A DNA stretch of 64,000 nt from Mercurialis annua (Eukaryota > Streptophyta > Magnoliopsida > Malpighiales > Euphorbiaceae). Below the pieces are notes generated by a model. The model was not told the DNA's origin. It ran no database searches and was given only the letters and a program-made list of their open reading frames with translations. A program made the position numbers and the translations under genes. The stretch is taken from assembly GCF_937616625.2 (NCBI RefSeq), contig NC_065575.1, positions 7,075,501-7,139,500 on the forward strand. The letters run 5' to 3'. Shown here one piece after another: positions 11,420 to 22,416 of the stretch (position 1 is the stretch's first letter; every line of letters starts with the position of its first letter).

Positions 11420-12540
11420 CTGACCTGATGAGAGCCTACAAACTGACCTTTCTCATTTCTAGTAACACAAGTCCTGCATATCTTGTTTGACCAAGGAAGA
11501 TAGCTGCATCAACATTGACTTTAAACCGACCAGAGCTAGGCTTGCTCCAAGCCACACCTTCGTCGCCTGCAATATTTCGAAGCTCCCTCAATTCTATTCT
11601 GTTTGCATTGGAACATTGCCATGCATGAAGTTTACAACCTGCCTCATTGATAAATTTCAGAGCTGAATCCTTCCTATGGTTCCTGACCATGCTATTTTTG
11701 TTCAGCCACAAATCGGGCATTGATCGAGAACAAATACTTGCTTCCTAGCAAGCGCAGAAGCGGTTGGAAGGAAGCCCAAACATGCTTCACAACTGCTGCT
11801 TCCTCATTGCAGGCCTTGAAGAATGAATAACTGTCATCACAATGACGAAGAGGTACGGAGAGAGCGAGGTCGCCTTGACGGATACTAGGGATGGCAATGG
11901 GGCGGGGTGGGAACGGGGAAGCCATCCCCATCCCCGCATCTATGGGAAATCCCCATTCCCGTCCCCATTTAATTAATGGGGATAAAATCATCCCCGTCCC
12001 CATCCCCATGGGGATCCCCGTTCCCCGTATAATTAAATATAATTTATAAATAATTTTATTATTTTCATAAGATATTTGAAAAAAAAATCATTATAGAAAC
12101 TACTATTACCTTTTATAATATTATATATTTATAACTAAATAGAAATTAATAAAAAAAATTATGTTAAATTGTTTAAAATTATAAATAACATATTAAAACT
12201 TATAATATAATATAAATATAAATCGGATCCCCATGGGGACGGGGATGGGGATCCTCATGGGGTGGGGACTATACTCCCCGTCCCCTCCCCATCTCCGTGG
12301 TTGGAGAATAATTTTCCCCCGTCCCCGTACCCATGGGGGTAATTGGTGGGGATTCCCTGCCCCATTAGAGGCGGGTCCCCACGGGGAACAGGGAATCCCC
12401 TCCCCATTGCCATCCCTAACGGATACCTCTCTTGGAAATGATAGTTTCAGAAGAACTACAGACCCCTATTTTCGTATAAATGATAGTAGAAATATAGCTC
12501 ATGATCAAATTCACCTAGCAAGGTTCAAAATCCATTAAAG
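11420..12540 (-). pseudogene. LINE reverse-transcriptase / RNase H relic, split by a MITE
   Basis: On the minus strand, from right to left: a KRGIRQGD piece (reverse transcriptase motif) spanning the insertion site near 12420, then DDSYSFFKACNEEA (the palm DD motif region) near 11815, VWASFQPLL near 11785, and an RNase H-like N-terminus WSKPSSGRFKVNVDAA near 11515-11560. Large internal deletions and frameshifts join parts that lie far apart in an intact LINE. The 533-bp element at 11886-12418 interrupts it. Non-functional. Confidence 0.65.
11886..12418. mobile_element. hAT-type MITE with GC-rich ends
   Basis: A 533-bp element with terminal inverted repeats TAGGGATGGCAATGGGG / CCCCATTGCCATCCCTA and a perfect 8-bp duplication ACGGATAC (11878-11885 and 12419-12426), the hAT signature. 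The outer arms, about 135 and 190 bp, are rich in GGGGA/TCCCC runs, whereas the centre (about 12025-12220) is extremely AT-rich. No transposase. Open frames across the arms are by-products of the repeats. Confidence 0.92.
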
Positions 12541-12959
12541 TCACCATCATGGTTAGAACAGAGTTGGAACTAAAGTAGAACCATGAAAAGGAAAAAACTA
12601 AGTCAACTATTAGTCAGAAGAAACCAAAAAACATACAAGTAATAGTCAATTTTTTTTCATTTATTTATTTTCTCAACAACTGCCTTTAATAATTCATTTT
12701 TACCACTTGATGGCAGTCTTCCTTTTTGTGTTACTTTAATTTTAAAAAATATAATAAAAGTCAATTTTTTTGTATTTTTTTTTGTATTGATGAATTAAAA
12801 TTTACTAACATAATGTATATCTAATTCAATTTATTGCTAATGAAGAATCAAAACCAGATTTAAAACCTTTAATAAAAATGAATCGTTAATGAGTTATATT
12901 AGTTTTATTTATTCGAATATGTATATTTTAAAAGTACTGTTGTCTTTATTCACAAATTT
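12541..12959. other. Intergenic, no supported gene
   Basis: AT-rich DNA with poly-T runs. Nothing recognised. Confidence 0.45.
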
Positions 12960-13115
12960 TTTAAGAGTAGTTCACGGTGATGTGGTGGTTGAATCGGATG
13001 TTATGACTGTAGTTTTTGGTATCAGAAATCAGTTCGCGGAACAAAAATTCAGAATGGTGAATGATTGTATGTCATATATTAAAGTCCTAGATTTCTATTT
13101 GATCAATATGTGCTT
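12960..13115 (+). pseudogene. Decayed 3' tail of an RraA-like gene
   Basis: Bases 13028-13115 align with the 3' end of the intact RraA-like gene at about 19197-19305: both have CAGTTCG(C)GGAACAA, AATTCAGAATGG(T/C)GAATG and, just past the stop, AT(C/T)AATATGTGCTTGG. The upstream enzyme body is missing and the frame is disturbed. This marks the left copy of the duplicated RraA-RIP block. Confidence 0.6.
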
Positions 13116-13199
13116 GGTGGTCTTCACCAACCCCTATTATATTATTAAATTCTCCATTGATTGTCTGTAGTGATCAACTATCTAATGATTCCTTCTTTG

Positions 13200-13303
13200 T
13201 CAACATTAAAACCATATCATCGGATCACTCATTTGTTCTTCATCATTACAAAACTGCAAGGATTCATCAAGTCAAAGCACCCAAACTTGCACTTCAAGAA
13301 AAG
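13200..13303 (+). other. Relic of the RIP 5' leader exon
   Basis: Similar to 19555-19644: CATTACAAAACTGCAAG, TTCATCAAGTCAAAGCACC, and AAGAAAAG followed by a GTACT donor. It suggests that both RIP copies have, or had, a non-coding first exon with a leader intron. Confidence 0.5.
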
Positions 13304-13585
13304 GTACTTGTATTTTCCTTTTAACTTCAATTTAGAGCATTTTTACTCTTTGAAACATGTTAAATTAGAAAAGTTTCGCATGCTTGTGATTAAGTTTTGG
13401 TTTACACTGAACTAAATTGAAAGTCTGGTTCCGTTACTGACCGCATGCTTATGCTTAGCATAAAGTTGTCTTGTCGACGGGTGTGAATTTAGTTCTATTC
13501 TGTATAACAGTGTTGTGACTCTAAATGACATTTTTATTCAGCTCAACCAGTAACTGTATATATGCACTCATTGTAGTATCAGACC

Positions 13586-14920
13586 ATGTCAAAATTGGAA
13601 GAATAGTGGCAGATGCTGGAAAGAGATCATAGGCTTCAGATCGCGTTAGAAATTATCATAATACTTATGTTCAACGCCTACGAAGAAATGCAAAAGACAA
13701 AGCCTATTTTGCAAAAATCTGGCAGGCTCTGGAGGCAGGCCAGATGTGCGATCTGATGGCCATATTTGTGCTATCGGTTTACACTAGAAAGGTTGGTCCA
13801 GAGATTCGGGCGCTTTACCTCCACCTTGATGCAGAAAGGCTTTTCTTGTTAATTGGCCAAATTGTGACCTTCATTCTGAGCGGACAGCCATATTTTGCTT
13901 TTCCTGCTCCTGGTTACCCGTTCTACTCGACTGCTGCCAGCAATTTTTCTAGTAATGTTGCCAGCAATGTTTCTATTATAGTTGCCAGTTTTTTCAAACA
14001 TCCTCCTGCCCCCGTTCTTGAGATACTTACCGTTAAGTTTACCACTGAGGATGCCACACAAGAGAAGTACCTGGAGTTCTTTCTTAAGTGAACATCATAA
14101 AATTAAAGTCATGCGTGACAGATCCACATTCGCCAAGTCCGAGCGCCTTCTTTACGTGGAACTCTCAACTTCTCCGGTATGTTCTGTTACACTAGTATTA
14201 GACAAATGCGACGCGTATGTGGTGGGCTACAAAGCACAAATGGTTTGCTACTTATTGGAGTTAGATGATGAGAAGAGTTGGGTCAAGGATTTTATCGAGG
14301 GAAGTCTCGTCTCTCTGCATTTAGGTTTTAGCTACACCAATCTTGAAACGAAAGCTGGAGAGTGTTCGCGGTTAGATATTTCCATAGGAATCAAAGAACT
14401 TGAATCCGCAATCGAAGTACTCTACGACACTAGTTCAGAGAACACTGATACGAAATCTGTGGCGAAAGCGCTTATAATTTGCATAACAATGATTACAGAG
14501 GCTGCAAAATTCTACTATATAGAGAAGAAAGTTTGTGATAACATTGTGGAAGGTGGAAGGAAAACATTTTACAAGAAATTTTATATAGATGAATTTATGG
14601 TCAAGCTCCAAAATAGTTGGGCGCAAAACTCCGGCGTTGCTCAAAAAATGCTTCCGCACATGGCGCTCATGAAATATGAAAAAGAAGATGGTGATCTTGG
14701 AGTGGGAACATCATCTAGTCAAAGGGAAATGTCACAGAACTCGGAAAATACGAATGGAAATGAAAACGGAGACGGAAAGGAAAAGGTAAATAGAACAAGT
14801 GCAAAAGGAAAGGAAAAGGTCACAGAATTTGTAGAAGAAGATGGTGATCATCAGCAAGTAGAATGCAAAACAAAATGGAAACGGAAATGGAAAACGGAAG
14901 GGAAAGGGAAAGAAAGGTAA
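13586..14920 (+). pseudogene. Broken ribosome-inactivating protein (RIP) gene copy
   Basis: A paralogue of the intact RIP gene at 20025. The ATG equivalent (13586) is followed after six codons by an in-frame TAG (13604-13606). A second break near 14085 leaves the N-terminal part (13744-14091) and the main RIP domain (readable from about 14092) in different frames, with part of the region between them lost relative to the other copy. The domain still shows the substrate-pocket tyrosine in DAYVVGY, the second tyrosine in FSYTNLE, and the EAA helix, but the catalytic arginine of the EAAR motif is lysine (EAAKF). The Lys/Glu-rich C-terminal tail is longer than in the intact copy. I infer a pseudogene; expression as a shortened protein cannot be excluded from sequence. 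Confidence 0.8.
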
Positions 14921-16030
14921 ATAGTTAAAATCTGTTTTTAAAAAAGATCTCAAAATTTTAGAGTTCCTCTGCAAAAATCCTCTTCATCAAAGCTTAAATT
15001 TTATGTGTTTTTTTTCAATAAGTTTCTGTGTGTCTAGCTAGCAGTTGATGTTGTAATTTTCGCAGCAGCAGTAGTAGAGTTTACTTGAGTGTGTGTACGA
15101 ACTGCTTGATTGATACCAAGGCATAATCTTGAATATACATCATCATTTTTGGTTTATGCTTCATTTTATGCATGTCTTTTTTTCAGAATACATATAATTT
15201 ACGGGAAATATAAAACGGCACTATTTTTTTAAATAAAACGCAACCGATGTTAAATATTGCCAAAAAGTGATAGATAATGTTAAATATGCCAAGAAAAAAA
15301 GATTATGTTAAAAAACACGTGAAAGTTAGTGATTTTTGGTGCAATTAAGCTCTTTTAATATAACTACTTTCGCTCTACATGTTTCACATGTGGCTCGTAG
15401 TGTGACTTGTCAAATAATGATAATTATATTTATTATGTGTTAGAAAAATTATATTTATATTTAATTAATAATTATTTATAAAATTTAAATTAATGATTAA
15501 AATAGTAGTTAATTAGAAATTATTAATCTTATTTATAGAGAATATATATAAAAAATAATAATTAAAATAGTACTTTATTAGAAATAGTTTACTTTCATTA
15601 GAATTCTAGATGATTACATAAAATTTAAATAGTAATAATTAAATATTTAAAATAATTTATTTTAGTTAATACTTTAAACAATTATAAGTAGTTAGTTTTT
15701 CAATTGACAATTATATTTTATAAAGTATATAGAATATAAATAGTTTGTATTTTTTCAATTATATTTTAAATTACAATAAAATAGATTAAAATATAATTAT
15801 AATTAAATAAAATTATAATTTTATGCAGTAGTATTTAGCCTAAAATAGAAGTATTTAAAATAGGAAGAATTTCACTTATCAACTGGTTTAAAGTCAAACC
15901 AAAGACTTAAAATCAGTAAACGACTTTAACCCAATTTTTTGTATTTTAGGCATAGTAAAAACTAAATAGAGATACACGTTAGTAGTAGTATTAATTGTTA
16001 ACTAATAACTAAAGTAAAAAACAATTATAA
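14921..16030. other. AT-rich spacer with a duplicated helicase-type 3' UTR segment
   Basis: 15046-15150 resembles the helicase 3' flank (10885-11000). From 15180 on the DNA is extremely AT-rich with no gene, RNA or element recognised. Confidence 0.5.
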
Positions 16031-16038
16031 ATATGTAT

Positions 16039-16888
16039 GGGTAGCGATTTTCCCACTCCATCTCTTAATAACCGCACTCCAAAATCTTTCAATTGGACTT
16101 CTATACCCTCTTTACTTAAAGAAAAAGGTATAAATTTGCTATGTGACCTAATAAATATTGGTATATTAAAATGTTATTTTTACCTGACTGCTTTAGTAAT
16201 ATTTTCCAAAATTATATCCTTGCCTTTTTAAATTCAAAAAAAATATCCTTGCCTTTGAAACAATTAACTTTTCAATACAATTTTTTTTTTCATTATGCTT
16301 ATTCTAAAATTTTATAAAACTATTAATTTACAAAAAGTTATCTGATAACAAAAAAGAAATATATCATAAAAACTATTTGAAAAATAATAATTATATACAG
16401 TATACAAATATATTTAGTAGTTAAGTGTATTTTATTTAAATTATATTATTTATTCAAAAATTTAATTTAAGTAGTTTTGATATTATTATATTTTGTATTA
16501 AATTTAATTAATATGAAGACTATTATTTATAGTTACAAAATTTCTAAATTAAAATATACCTGAATTTAATTAGATATAAAAAAACTGAAATCTTTAATCA
16601 AAAATATTTTATCATGAATAAATAATCTGATTTTTATAATATTTTTATGAAATGAGACAAAGTGGTAAATTTTAAAAATTGATGCGATAAAAAATTAGCA
16701 ATATTACAAAATTATTTTTCAAAAATATCAAATTATTATTCTTTTTAATGAAAAAAACAGATATGGGGTGGTAGGTAATTGAACAATTATATACTTCAGT
16801 TTATAGTATAAGTGAAGAGGGTATATTAGTCTGATTAGAGAGTTTTGGAGTGCGGTTATTAAGAGATGGAGTGGGAAAATCCCTACCC
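16039..16888. mobile_element. Long-TIR MITE with 8-bp target duplication
   Basis: An 850-bp element. The left end GGGTAGCGATTTTCCCACTC and right end GAGTGGGAAAATCCCTACCC are inverted complements with one mismatch, and the match runs on for about 45 bp (through TTAATAACCGCACTCCAAAA). It is flanked by ATATGTAT (16031-16038, 16889-16896). The interior is AT-rich and non-coding. The 8-bp duplication would fit hAT, but the GGG-starting long TIR is not typical of that group, so the superfamily is left open. Confidence 0.88.
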
Positions 16889-16896
16889 ATATGTAT

Positions 16897-17848
16897 TTAT
16901 TAGTAAATTAATTATATGACAGGTAATTGTTTGTTGTTTGAAACTCTTTTAACAGTCCAACACGTAAATTAAAGTAAAAAACATTTATAAATATATATTT
17001 ATTAGTAAATTAATGAGAAAATAATAAAAAAAATCATAAATTACAATTTTTTTTACCAACATCTTAGTTAGAGTTATTTTTTTATTATTATTATATCAAT
17101 TAATATCACAAAAGTTACTTAGTTTTTATTTACTGTCATCTTTCACAAGCTGACACTTGTCCAACATTTTGAGTAGTGGGTTATCCCAATAAAATGGGGA
17201 CACATGTACTAGTGACATCATCATTGGCATGAGATTAGAACAACTGGAGAATTTTTTAGGTAGACTCAGTCCATCACGCCATCCGTGGACTTCCTATCAT
17301 ATAATGACACATCATTAAAATGATGACAATTTTGTAAATTCGTTTATTATTTATTTATACATTTGAATAGTAATAGAAATGAAATGAGAGTTTTTCTGAA
17401 AAACTATTTAATAAATAATTAATATTGTGTGTTACAAACATAAGTCCAAATAATATTAAAAAAAGAAAATATTAAATAAATGATATATAAACTATAAAAA
17501 GGAAAATAAAGATAGAAAAATTAAATATTTATAATAAAAAAAAGAGTATTTTGTAATTTAAAAAAATATATAAAATACAATATTTTTATTAGTGAGTGAA
17601 AATTAGAAATAATAAAGATTTAAAGTTTATTTAATGATAAAATTAATATTTAATAATTTAATGTTTTCAGTAAGAAAAATAAGTCAAATTTTTTGACTTA
17701 TTATTTTAAATGATTTTTAACTTAATTTAAGTTAAATTTTTTTATACTTTTGTGAGAACTACAAGAGTTTTTTTTATCTTTTACCCAAAAAAAAAACATA
17801 GGAGAGTTGGTAGTTGGAATTGCATTGAAAATTGTGAGGAAGCACACA
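16897..17848. other. AT-rich intergenic, nothing recognised
   Basis: Almost entirely A and T, apart from a more mixed stretch at about 17140-17300. No gene or transposon end found. Confidence 0.45.
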
Positions 17849-17857
17849 AAAGAAGAA

Positions 17858-18238
17858 GGGTTAATTATTTAAAAACCACTCATCTTGTAACTTTTTTTCA
17901 TTTATACCATGACGTAGGAAAATTTTCAATTGTACTCTATTTTTAATTTTTATGTTTCATCTCTACCCTAATGAGTTGAATTGACCTATTTTCTTTTGGA
18001 AAAGAGTTTAAATTAGTCCTTCATTTTTAACCTATATTCTAATAAAACGTTAATATTAATCATTTATATATCTTTTTTTTAATATTTTCATCTTAAAATT
18101 AATTAAATAATCAAAAAATTTACTCTTGGGGTACAAACGAAACATAAAAATCGAAAATAGGGTACAATTGAAATTTTTTCTAGGTCGTGGTATAAATGAA
18201 AAAAAATTATAAGGTGAGTGTTTTTAAGTAATTAGGCC
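17858..18238. mobile_element. MULE-type MITE, family shared with 22762-23144
   Basis: A 381-bp element whose arms are near-complete inverted complements, from GGGTTAATTATTTAAAAACC at the left to GTTTTTAAGTAATTAGGCC at the right. Flanked by the perfect 9-bp duplication AAAGAAGAA (17849-17857, 18239-18247). The same family occurs 4.5 kb away at 22762. It lies about 550 bp upstream of the RraA-like start codon. Confidence 0.9.
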
Positions 18239-18786
18239 AAAGAAGAACGTTATCTTAGAAATGTGGCAGCTGACCATCAATTTGGCACACCTCCCTATGT
18301 GCCGCCTATTCATTCAAACACAGCTTTGCCATCTTTCAAATTAAAATATTCTAACTGCCAGACTCTGATTGTTTCTAAAGGATTTCATTTTCTTTCTCAT
18401 TTGGTAATTGCCTCCTTACTTTGCTTGTGATTTTTGTTTTGTTGCTTCCTTTTTAATGTTTTAATCATAGCAATTGAATGAATTCCATACAATGTGTTGT
18501 GTTTGATTTACTTGTTAATTCATTTGATAATTATGTAGAATTAATTTGTGTCAAATGAATTCATTTGCATATGAAATGGAACTATAGTTTATAAATTCAA
18601 ATAAATGTAATCAGAATATGATGAGAAACAAATTACATTAAATTCAGGCTGAAAATAATTGATTTAAAGGCATGTCCGTTTTTTCAGAATTGAGTAGCAT
18701 ACTTAGCTAGTTGTTGTTTTTTTTCCATTGTTGGAAATTTAAGCATACCAAAATAATTGAGAGTCTTAACATCTACAGGACAATAC

Positions 18787-19287
18787 ATGGCTGCCTTAGC
18801 AACAGCTGAAGTATGTGATTCCAATGCAGCGCTTTTAGCGAGTGGCGACTTGCGTGCTTTACAACCAATGTTCAAGATATACGGCCAGAGCCGAGCGTTC
18901 TCAGGCTCCATTGTCACCCTAAAGGTGTTCGAGGACAATGTGTTGGTGCGCGAGCTTCTTGAGACTAGAGGTGAAGGAAGAGTTCTCGTTATCGACGGAG
19001 GTGGAAGCATGAGATGCGCGTTGGTGGGAGGAAATTTGGGACAATTGGCTCAGAATAAGGGGTGGGCTGGTATTGTTGTGAATGGCTGCATCAGAGATGT
19101 TGACGAGATTAACGGATGCGATATCGGGGTCAGAGCGTTGGCTTCGCATCCGGTGAAATCGAACAAGAAAGGCGTGGGAGAGAGGAATGTACCTGTGCAG
19201 TTCGGCGGAACAACAATTCAGAATGGCGAATGGCTGTATGCAGATAGTGATGGCGTTCTCATCTCAAAATCTGAGCTTTCTATATGA
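18787..19287 (+). CDS. RraA-like protein, putative 4-hydroxy-4-methyl-2-oxoglutarate aldolase
   Basis: 166 aa, single exon, the usual length of plant RraA-like proteins. The start ATG at 18787 opens MAALATAEVCDSN, the conserved N-terminus. Catalytic and metal-binding signature: the second Gly of GGNLGQ is followed 20 residues later by R-D, then VDE (the family's G-X20-R-D-X2-E/D pattern, seen in VNGCIRDVDE). Family members retro-aldol cleave 4-hydroxy-4-methyl-2-oxoglutarate or decarboxylate oxaloacetate, and in bacteria RraA binds RNase E; the plant role is unclear. It lies 740 bp before the RIP start codon on the same strand, and a decayed copy of its 3' end precedes the RIP pseudogene, so the two genes were duplicated together. 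Confidence 0.92.
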   Translation: MAALATAEVCDSNAALLASGDLRALQPMFKIYGQSRAFSGSIVTLKVFEDNVLVRELLETRGEGRVLVIDGGGSMRCALVGGNLGQLAQNKGWAGIVVNGCIRDVDEINGCDIGVRALASHPVKSNKKGVGERNVPVQFGGTTIQNGEWLYADSDGVLISKSELSI

Positions 19288-19554
19288 TTAATATGTGCTT
19301 GGTATTCACCATTTTTTTTTGTAAGTCAAATGTACTATGAAAGTGTACATGTAACATGACAAGTTCACAAAGTTTGCCTAGAATCATAACTAGGTTTATC
19401 TGACAATAATTGTCAAACATTGTTTATTAATGTTTTCACCAAATCATATTATTTTATTTCCTTGTCCATTGATCTCTCTTTAGTGGTCAACTACTCTGCT
19501 TTTTCTGTTTGAAATTACTTCAGAAATGAAAGTTTAATTTCTGCAAATAAATTA

Positions 19555-19644
19555 CAACAATTCGGATCGCTAATTTCTTCGTCGTCATTACAAAACTGCA
19601 AGAATTCATCAAGTCAAAGCACCACACTTGCAATTGAAGAAAAG
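19555..19644 (+). other. Probable non-coding first exon of the RIP gene
   Basis: Conserved with the left copy (13200-13303). Ends AAAAG|GTACTA. The matching acceptor would be TTTTCAG ending at 19989, giving a leader intron 19645-19989 and an ATG 35 bp into the next exon. Inferred from the conserved donor and acceptor in both copies. Confidence 0.5.
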
Positions 19645-20024
19645 GTACTATTCTTTTTCTTTTTAACTTAATTTTATGCATTTTTTATTGTTGATTACAT
19701 GGTAAATTATAAGTTTGGCATGCTTGGATTTGTTAACTTGATCAAGTGTTGAAGCTACCATGAATGAAATTCATTGCTTAGTATAAGCATCAAAATTAAA
19801 CTGTATGTCAATTTAATGTCCATAGAAGATTAAAACATAATAAAAAAGTCTCACACCTGCTGGAGGCGTCCGAAAATTGTCCGGGAACCACAGGTTTAGC
19901 ATAAGTTGTTGATTCTTGCGGGCAGGTGTTGAATTTAAATTTCGTTCTTCATAACGATGTCTTGCGACTCTAATGGTATTTGTTTTCAGTAACCGTATTT
20001 ACGCGCATATTACAGCATTGGACC

Positions 20025-21317
20025 ATGGCGGAATTAAACTGGAGGCTTCAGACCGGGTTTGTAATTATCATAGTGCTTTTGGTAAATGCCTGCGGAGAAG
20101 GCGTACAAAGGCTTGTGGGACTGATAGGAGTAATCTGGCTTCTATGGCAAATCAAAATCTATTACAAAGAAATCTGGCAAGCTGTGAAGGTAGGCCAGAT
20201 TCATCATCTGATTGGCATTTTTTTGCTATTGGTTGTCAGCATAAATGTTGCTCTAGATATTTGGGAGATGTTATTCTACATTGATACAGAAAGGCTTCTC
20301 TTGTTAATTTGGAAAATATGTTGTTTGTCCCAACTCATAATTTGTTTTCAGCCCCGACCGGGATATCTTCCTTTTCCGCCTCCTAGTGACCTCGACGGGA
20401 ATATTGTTACAATTAACGCTCTTTTCATGCTTCCGAAACCCATTCTTGAGACATTTACGACCGAGAATGCCACCCAAGAAAAGTACAAATATTTCATAAA
20501 AGCTCTCCGAAACGAATTAGCTATCGAAGATTTTTCTTATTATATCGATAAGCAACTACCAGCTGAATATGTTCATATAGAAAACCAAACAGCTAGTGAG
20601 CCTAATCATGTGGCGGAAATTCAAGTGATGCGTGACGGATCCACATTCTCTAATGATCTTGACCAGCGCGTTCTTTACGTGAAACTCTCGACTTCACAGG
20701 CATCTTCGGTTACGCTAGTCTTAGACAAAAGCGATGCGTATGTGTTGGGTTACGAAGCCCAAAAAGTGTACTACTTATTGAAGTTAGATGATGAGAAGAG
20801 TTGGATCAGGAATGTTATCCAGAGAAGTGTCCCTCTGGATTTAGGTTTTGGATACAACGATCTTGAAAAGAAAGCGGGAGTCTCGAGGTTAGACATCTCC
20901 ATGGGAATCAAACAGCTCGAATCTGCAATCAATGATCTCGACAAGACTGATCGGAACAATGTTGATTTTCTAAAAGCTGTGGCGAAAGCGCTAATAGTTT
21001 GCATAACGATGATTCCTGAGGCTGCAAGGTTCAACTATATAGAGAAGAAAGTTTGTGAAAGCATAGTTGAAGGTGGAAGGAAAACATTTTACAAGGAATT
21101 TCAGATGGATGAATTTACGGTTAAGCTCCAGAATGATTGGAAGCATTACTCTGATGTTGTCCAAAAATACGTTCCGCACCTGGCGCTCATAAAATATGCA
21201 AAGAAGAATGGTGATCTTGGAGCGGGAACATCATCTAGCCAGCAAGTGAGAAACATGAAGACAAATGAAAATAGAAATAAAAAATGGAAGGGGAAGGAAA
21301 ATGGAAGGAAAAAATAA
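20025..21317 (+). CDS. Ribosome-inactivating protein (rRNA N-glycosylase) with hydrophobic N-terminal extension
   Basis: 430 aa from the ATG in GACCATGGCG. RIPs (Pfam family RIP) remove one adenine from the sarcin-ricin loop of large-subunit rRNA. The RIP domain spans about residues 137-385. By comparison with known RIPs the active-site set is complete: Tyr239 (DAYVLGY), Tyr277 (FGYNDLEKKAG), Glu332 and Arg335 (PEAARF), Trp372 (QNDW). There is no B-chain lectin domain, so it is type 1-like. Oddities: an N-terminal extension of about 105 residues with four hydrophobic stretches (roughly 11-24, 29-42, 62-80, 89-107) in place of one signal peptide, and a short Lys/Asn-rich C-terminal tail. This could mean membrane anchoring; alternatively the first segment is a signal peptide and the rest a propeptide. 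The left copy has the same extension, so it is not an assembly error. Probably a defence gene. Confidence 0.85.
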   Translation: MAELNWRLQTGFVIIIVLLVNACGEGVQRLVGLIGVIWLLWQIKIYYKEIWQAVKVGQIHHLIGIFLLLVVSINVALDIWEMLFYIDTERLLLLIWKICCLSQLIICFQPRPGYLPFPPPSDLDGNIVTINALFMLPKPILETFTTENATQEKYKYFIKALRNELAIEDFSYYIDKQLPAEYVHIENQTASEPNHVAEIQVMRDGSTFSNDLDQRVLYVKLSTSQASSVTLVLDKSDAYVLGYEAQKVYYLLKLDDEKSWIRNVIQRSVPLDLGFGYNDLEKKAGVSRLDISMGIKQLESAINDLDKTDRNNVDFLKAVAKALIVCITMIPEAARFNYIEKKVCESIVEGGRKTFYKEFQMDEFTVKLQNDWKHYSDVVQKYVPHLALIKYAKKNGDLGAGTSSSQQVRNMKTNENRNKKWKGKENGRKK

Positions 21318-21384
21318 ATGGTTTAAATCTGTATTTAATAAAACATATCAATGTGGATGCTGGTTTCGAAAAAAAAAAAAAGCG

Positions 21385-21680
21385 AAATTCATACAGTACA
21401 GAGGCGGTAGTGAGAGACAGGGAAGGAAGAGTCATAGCGGCGGAATGTAGACGATACGACGACCAGCGTTGGAGAAGCTAGCGCGATAAGCAACGGCATC
21501 ATTCTTGCAATGGAGGGAAATCTAGTTCCCTTTGAGATCCAATTAAATTCAAATGTAGTAATTGATACTCTCAATAACATAGAATTGCATTGTTATGATG
21601 TTAGTTTAATTGAGAGTATACAGATTGAAAGGAGGCATACATGTTTAGCCATGCCAAAGTCAGCCAACTTGATGAGGGTC
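21385..21680 (+). pseudogene. RNase H-like (LINE) relic
   Basis: Frameshifted pieces of an RVT_3 domain: AVVRDREGRVIAAECRRYDD near 21400-21465, then in another frame EARAISNGIILAMEGNLVPF, VVIDTLNNI and, near 21615, LIESIQIERRH. Non-functional. Confidence 0.6.
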
Positions 21681-22407
21681 TACTAAAATATTAGCTCCTA
21701 TGATATCCCTGTAAAAAAAACACATTATAAGATGATGGTGCAATCGAATTTGGATTACAAAATTAGAGGGTTTTCAAAGGATAAGCTAATTAGAAATGTT
21801 AGGATTTGTTTCGTAATTTTTTACACGTTAGACCTAAATCGCCAAAAAAAAGTGAAACGTTAAAATATGTTTTGCCAATAATACCCTTTTAAAAAAACAG
21901 TATAAATTTAACCATAATACTAATAACTAATTCTGCTAACTCCCCTAACCCTCTGTTACCCCATATCTCTAACAGAAAAAGATATAAATGAGCAAAAATG
22001 ACAAATATGTGGGTTTATTTTTATGAAAATCCGAAAATTTGATTGTTCTAATCTTTTATGTGAAGCATAATTAATTAACCTTTATCGGTTTGTCCGTCAA
22101 CTTTAGCAGGAGCCAGGAAGGCTTATAAGAACCTGTTTTTGAAACACCAGGCCCATTTTTCAAACAAAAAATAAATAAGAGGCCAATTTGAACCAAAGAG
22201 TAAAATTAAGGCTATTTTGGTACCTTCTCCATCCTTCTTAGAATTCAAAATTCATTAACCAGAGCAAATTATGTGAACTCATTGTTGAGAATTATAAAGT
22301 AGCAGTAAACTCAAACAAATTGGAAATAAACTGATATTTTTGATGAATAATTTTGGCTTATAAATAACCTTACAGTATTAACAGAAAAGAGATAAAAGTG
22401 AAACACA
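21681..22407. other. Intergenic, nothing recognised
   Basis: AT-rich spacer with no frame or transposon end that I can support. Confidence 0.45.
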
Positions 22408-22416
22408 CGTCTATTA

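Noticed and set aside
11692..12009. Frame joining the hAT MITE arm and LINE sequence
   Set aside because: It crosses the MITE border at 11886 and mixes repeat-encoded residues with a decayed LINE.
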